Source of the DNA: Fimbriimonas sp.
GTDB lineage: Bacteria; Armatimonadota; Fimbriimonadia; Fimbriimonadales; Fimbriimonadaceae
Assembly (NCBI GenBank): GCA_031292555.1
Contig: JARLGV010000002.1
Location: 1 to 35,755 of the forward strand
DNA length: 35,755 bases
Reading direction: 5' to 3'
Numbering within the stretch: the stretch's first letter is position 1; each line of letters starts with the position of its first letter. The position numbers were made by a program, and so were the translations under genes. The notes under the pieces were generated by a model that ran no database searches, was not told where the DNA came from, and saw only the letters and a list, made by a program, of their open reading frames with translations. Below are positions 33,589 to 35,755 of the stretch, in pieces.

Positions 33589-33819
33589 ATGTCGGGAGAT
33601 GCATTTAACGAACGCAGACGGAAAGTCCGGGAGATTGGACGGAGGGCCAATGCGATTGTTGCCGCCGTATCTCACCAATTCGCCGAAAACCTAACGGCAT
33701 TCCGAAAGACCGGAAAAACTGCGGGCTCTCGCAGCGGCGATGAGGGCCGGAGAAATCGCCAAACCACCCACGCGCCCTGGGCGTGGGCCGCTCATCTCGG
33801 CGGCTATGCAAAGCGATGA
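33589..33819 (+). CDS. Doubtful small hypothetical protein
   Basis: A 76-residue frame beginning MSGDAFNERRRKVREIGRRA. The first 45 residues could form a basic amphipathic helix; the rest is Arg/Gly/Ser-rich and ends GGYAKR. An in-frame TTG lies at 33571. There is no ribosome binding site and no third-position GC bias, and I recognise no family. It may be chance. Confidence 0.2.
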   Translation: MSGDAFNERRRKVREIGRRANAIVAAVSHQFAENLTAFRKTGKTAGSRSGDEGRRNRQTTHAPWAWAAHLGGYAKR

Positions 33820-33943
33820 TCCGGACGTGGTCCTAAATCCGAATGCGCGAATGCGCCCAAGATGCCGCAACATCCATTCGGGAGTTCCGAATACAGTACT
33901 AGCGGCAATACGCGCCGGAGGGAGCGATGAGGTCGCGATGGTT

Positions 33944-34336
33944 TCAATCGGGTGGAGCGATGCGAGCCCGCACGGTTCGGGTGACCTCGATGAGGGCAGA
34001 GAACTCGACTGGCTTCTGCAGGTAGGCCATCACGCCGAGTTTCGTCATACCGTCCCTTTCCTCGGGCGATACGTCCCCGCTGATGATCACCACCGGTATC
34101 GACGCGGTTTCAGGGTCACGCCGGAGCCTCTCCAAAACGTCTCGGCCGTGGACTCCGCGTACATGGAGATCCAGCAAAACGAGGTGCGGCTCAACTTCAT
34201 GCACCAAGCTCATACCGGTCTCGACATCTGGGGCCGCATAGCACCGAAAGTCGTCGAGATACTCGAACAGCTTGACGATGACCTTCCGGTTCAACTCGTC
34301 GTCTTCGATATAGATCACGCGGAGGATTGAGTCCAT
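33944..34336 (-). CDS. Single-domain response regulator (receiver domain only)
   Basis: A 130-residue stand-alone receiver. It begins MDSILRVIYIEDDELNRKVI, which gives the acidic pair E-D-D. The phosphoacceptor aspartate is in LVLLDLHVRGVHGRDVL, the conserved Ser in VVIISGD, and the lysine in AYLQKPVEFSAL. All switch residues are present and there is no output domain, so it likely acts in a phosphorelay or by protein contact like CheY or Spo0F. I start at ATG 34336; a TTG two codons earlier (34342) is the alternative. No kinase gene is in the window. It lies just downstream of the terminator of the small-peptide gene and so has its own promoter. Confidence 0.9.
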   Translation of the reverse strand: MDSILRVIYIEDDELNRKVIVKLFEYLDDFRCYAAPDVETGMSLVHEVEPHLVLLDLHVRGVHGRDVLERLRRDPETASIPVVIISGDVSPEERDGMTKLGVMAYLQKPVEFSALIEVTRTVRARIAPPD

Positions 34337-34406
34337 TCCCAAAGTGCCGTCGGAGTCCCGTGCCCAATAGGATGATAATGCACAGATCGACTTTTCGAGT
34401 CTCTAG

Positions 34407-34448
34407 AAAAAAAAAGAGTCTGCGGACCCAACGCTCGGCTCCGCAGAC
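34407..34448 (-). terminator. Strong intrinsic terminator of the 27-residue peptide gene
   Basis: On the minus strand GTCTGCGGA and TCCGCAGAC (arms 34440-34448 and 34418-34426) form a perfect 9-bp stem with a 13-nt loop, followed after 2 nt by nine T residues (34407-34415). It begins 11 nt after the stop codon of the tiny gene at 34460. This is a textbook Rho-independent terminator. Confidence 0.9.
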
Positions 34449-34459
34449 CAGATATCCCT

Positions 34460-34543
34460 TTAGTTTCCTTTACCAGTGCCTGTATCGGTCGCACCGGCAT
34501 GTTTCTTAACGTCTGCAGACCTGAGAGTTCTCTTACCATCCAT
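34460..34543 (-). CDS. 27-residue hydrophilic peptide, unknown function
   Basis: A very short gene read on the minus strand. The peptide begins MDGKRTLRSADVKK, continues HAGA and ends TDTGTGKGN. It is basic, lacks hydrophobic segments and cysteines, and has no signal peptide. The case for translation is strong for its size: AGGGAGG at 34552-34558 lies 8 nt before the ATG, and a strong terminator follows the stop by 11 nt, so the transcription unit is neatly closed around it. It could be a peptide signal, a leader peptide, a RiPP-like precursor, a ribosome- or RNA-binding micro-protein, or part of a dual-function sRNA. No maturase or transporter lies nearby. It sits between a response regulator and a small membrane protein. 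Confidence 0.6.
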   Translation of the reverse strand: MDGKRTLRSADVKKHAGATDTGTGKGN

Positions 34544-34649
34544 TTCCGCTGCCTCCCTGGCGAAGAAGCGCATACGAATCGGTCGAAATCGTTGCTCGTG
34601 CCGGCCGGGGTTCCATTTGACTCACGATCATGCGGCTGGATCCAATACG

Positions 34650-34787
34650 CTAATTCGCCCGGCGTGATAGGGCAATGAGTATCACGCCAATCCCAAATGC
34701 GAGGGCCGTGACCCAAGCGAGCACAGGTAGAAAGTCGAGAGTCCTATCGAGCCCATAGCCGTTGTCTGGATTCAGCTTTGCGATCAT
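34650..34787 (-). CDS. 45-residue single-span membrane protein
   Basis: A small gene on the minus strand. The N-terminal 20 residues are polar (MIAKLNPDNGYGLDRTLDF). They are followed by one hydrophobic helix, LPVLAWVTALAFGIGVILIAL, and a basic end SRRAN. The positive-inside rule predicts the N-terminus outside and the C-terminus in the cytoplasm. There is no good ribosome binding site before the ATG; a GTG lies one codon upstream. It is 106 bp upstream of the 27-residue peptide gene on the same strand, so the two may share a transcript. I recognise no family. The coding claim rests on the membrane segment and clean frame only. Confidence 0.45.
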   Translation of the reverse strand: MIAKLNPDNGYGLDRTLDFLPVLAWVTALAFGIGVILIALSRRAN

Positions 34788-35184
34788 CACGAGGCGAACC
34801 GCAACTGGGCTGCTGCAGGAAGCCTGGCAAGAACGATACGACAGAAAATGGGGCTATGCCAAGAGCGTCCATCGCCGCCAATCGGTCTGTCCTGAGGCGC
34901 CGTTGGCGCCGGCGTCGCAGCACTTGCACAGGCCTTCCCGCACGAACCCTATGCGCCCTTTGCTCCACTTTACGTACCACATTACTTTTCACGCCAACTG
35001 CCACCTCCGCCGACCATGTTGGGCCAGTCCAAAGCGGCAAGCTTGGGGCACGCAAAGACGCGATGAGCGCAAAGGAGATGCCGCCTGATGGAACCGCCCT
35101 TCGCAAGGGTAATGTGCTTGTCAGGTCGGGTGAGGAAACGTTGCCCCACGAATGGCGTAGTGCCGCGTTTGTACCCAAAAGGAG
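34788..35184. other. Gap between the small membrane gene and tRNA-Phe, no confident gene
   Basis: A 397-bp stretch downstream of the tRNA pair. A plus-strand frame from 34853 encodes 117 residues with a basic start and a weakly hydrophobic segment. It runs antisense into tRNA-Phe, has only a weak GGGG before its ATG and shows no family similarity, so I do not call it. Minus-strand frames here also enter the tRNA. A promoter for the small genes could lie here but none is obvious. Confidence 0.4.
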
Positions 35185-35260
35185 TGGTGCCACAGCCCGG
35201 ACTTGAACCGGGGACCCTAGCATTTTCAGTGCTATGCTCTACCGACTGAGCTACCGCGGC
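35185..35260 (-). tRNA. tRNA-Phe (anticodon GAA)
   Basis: A 76-nt tRNA with encoded CCA on the minus strand. Acceptor GCCGCGG pairs with CTGTGGC with two G-T pairs; the D stem is GCTC/GAGC. The anticodon stem TAGCA/TGCTA encloses CTGAAAA, and the T arm is CCCGG-TTCAAGT-CCGGG. The discriminator is A, as usual for Phe. It follows tRNA-Asp by 15 nt and is probably cut from the same transcript. Confidence 0.97.
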
Positions 35261-35275
35261 ACACAAAAGGAAAAG

Positions 35276-35351
<76 letters not shown>

Positions 35352-35362
35352 GAACGAATAAA

Positions 35363-35391
35363 AGTATGGCAGGGTCGGTCCTAAATGTCAA
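35363..35391 (-). promoter_or_regulatory. Sigma-70-type promoter of the tRNA-Asp/tRNA-Phe unit
   Basis: On the minus strand a perfect TTGACA (35386-35391) is separated by 17 bp from CATACT (35363-35368). The mature tRNA-Asp begins 11 nt beyond the -10 box. Spacing and hexamers are close to consensus. Confidence 0.8.
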
Positions 35392-35492
35392 GCCCTAAGC
35401 CCTAACAAGCGTGAAACTACTCTCGACGGGCATAGTTTGCAAGCAACCAGCAAATACACCAGGCGCGCAATCGATTTAGGTTCAGATACCAA

Positions 35493-35521
35493 AATGGGCC
35501 GGACAAAACGCCCGGCCCATT
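35493..35521 (-). terminator. Intrinsic terminator of the right-edge response regulator
   Basis: AATGGGCCGG and CCGGCCCATT form a perfect 10-bp stem with a 9-nt loop. On the minus strand it is followed by a run of four T residues (TTTTGG context). It lies 30 nt after the stop of the response-regulator gene and separates it from the tRNA promoter. Confidence 0.8.
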
Positions 35522-35550
35522 CAGCCACTCTTCCCCACCTGGCGCGTGGC

Positions 35551-35755
35551 CTAGGCCAACATGCGTTCGGGAGTAGTGCGGTTGAGGAGAAGCCAATACA
35601 TCGCCACCTGCAGCACCATCTCCGTGTACTCCGACGGGTCAGTTGGCTTCTGAACGAAGGAGTTGACTCCCAGCGCGTAGCTCTCTTCCACTTGCCCTTC
35701 GTCTTCCGATGAAGTGAGGACCACGACCGGAATCCGGCGGGTGCGCTCGTCGGCA
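35551..35755 (-). CDS. Response regulator receiver domain, C-terminal part
   Basis: The last 67 residues of a receiver domain whose N-terminal half, including the phosphoacceptor Asp, lies right of the window. It reads RIPVVVLTSSEDEGQVEESY with the conserved Thr/Ser switch position, then GVNSFVQKPTDPSEYTEM with the conserved Lys, and ends VAMYWLLLNRTTPERMLA. The segment LTSS...D...Y.LGVNSF..KP...  and the WLLLN end resemble Rcp1/CheY-like single-domain regulators partnered with phytochrome-type or other histidine kinases. No output domain follows. A terminator lies just downstream. Confidence 0.85.
   Translation of the reverse strand, partial: ADERTRRIPVVVLTSSEDEGQVEESYALGVNSFVQKPTDPSEYTEMVLQVAMYWLLLNRTTPERMLA

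Larger units (their letters stand above)
33394..33943. other. Intergenic region upstream of pntA
   Basis: A 550-bp stretch with no confident gene. It holds the pntA ribosome binding site, a possible extended -10 element for pntA, and a doubtful 76-codon plus-strand reading frame at 33589-33819. A hairpin CCCACGC/GCGTGGG lies at 33767-33787, and a short ATTCGG/CCGAAT hairpin lies near 33880. Nothing else stands out. Confidence 0.5.

Noticed and set aside
33767-33787. CCCACGC/GCGTGGG hairpin
   Set aside because: No U-tract on either strand and no gene end nearby; kept only as a note on the gap.
33740-34330. Plus-strand frame of 196 codons
   Set aside because: It is the complement of the response-regulator gene, whose receiver motifs are complete on the minus strand.
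34853-35206. Plus-strand frame of 117 codons with a basic N-terminus
   Set aside because: Its end is antisense to tRNA-Phe, it lacks a convincing ribosome binding site and shows no clear codon bias.
34744-35223. Minus-strand frame of 159 codons
   Set aside because: It runs through tRNA-Phe, has no family similarity, and its 3' part overlaps the better small membrane gene in another frame.
34982-35266. Minus-strand frame beginning MCAAVAQSVEHSTENA
   Set aside because: It is the translation of tRNA-Phe and its flank; the AVAQSVE...GSSPG pattern is a well-known artefact of annotated tRNA genes.

Overview
The window is bacterial chromosomal DNA of moderately high GC. It has no phage, plasmid, CRISPR or insertion-sequence signature. 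The gene set suggests a didermic, free-living member of Armatimonadota (Fimbriimonadia-like) or a neighbouring phylum. The pointers are large secreted proteins built from Ig-like repeats, a TIGR03790-like protein, a family GH116 glycosidase with a Tat signal, a CT398-type zinc-ribbon protein, and many starts with a TANNNT box 5-8 nt upstream, as expected for leaderless mRNAs. The taxonomic assignment is inference from gene content only.

Layout. Positions 1-343 (minus) are the N-terminal part of an NAD-dependent GH4 glycosidase. Positions 438-4595 (plus) are a compact pentose-phosphate cluster: rpiB, gnd, zwf and pgl. Positions 4756-9258 encode a 1500-residue secreted protein, an eight-bladed PQQ-like propeller followed by twelve Ig-like repeats, closed by a 13-bp hairpin. 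Next come a two-domain VOC dioxygenase-like protein, a convergent GH116 glycosidase, and a divergent zinc-ribbon protein whose promoter faces that of GH116 across 54 bp. Positions 14308-17759 (plus) hold a putative lipoprotein, a GT2 glycosyltransferase, a cysteine desulfurase and a small membrane protein. tRNA-Arg(TCG) follows. Its 3' end lies 3 bp from the stop of a convergent 1159-residue protein that fuses a GH18-like domain, a NodB deacetylase and a processive GT2 synthase. Upstream of that gene on the minus strand lie pgi and a zincless mutM. Positions 24252-30227 (plus) encode three exported proteins: a methyltransferase with a signal peptide, an M6-like metallopeptidase-type multidomain protein, and a TIGR03790-like protein with inserted TPRs. 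A structured REP-like element and a 20-bp perfect terminator separate these from the convergent transhydrogenase genes pntA and pntAB-pntB (fused).

The right end (33394-35755) carries two single-domain response regulators (one cut by the window edge), tRNA-Phe(GAA), tRNA-Asp(GTC) and two very small genes. One small gene encodes a 45-residue single-span membrane protein. The other encodes a 27-residue hydrophilic peptide with a strong ribosome binding site and a strong intrinsic terminator.

How the genes work together. zwf, pgl and gnd make NADPH from glucose 6-phosphate, rpiB and pgi feed the pentose and hexose pools, and the proton-translocating transhydrogenase can also raise NADPH. The fused GH18-CE4-GT2 protein, the separate GT2, GH116 and GH4 point to surface polysaccharide synthesis and glycoside turnover. 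The best candidates for something undescribed are the tiny peptide/membrane-protein pair beside the response regulators, the GH18-CE4-GT2 fusion, and the unusual division of the transhydrogenase polypeptides.
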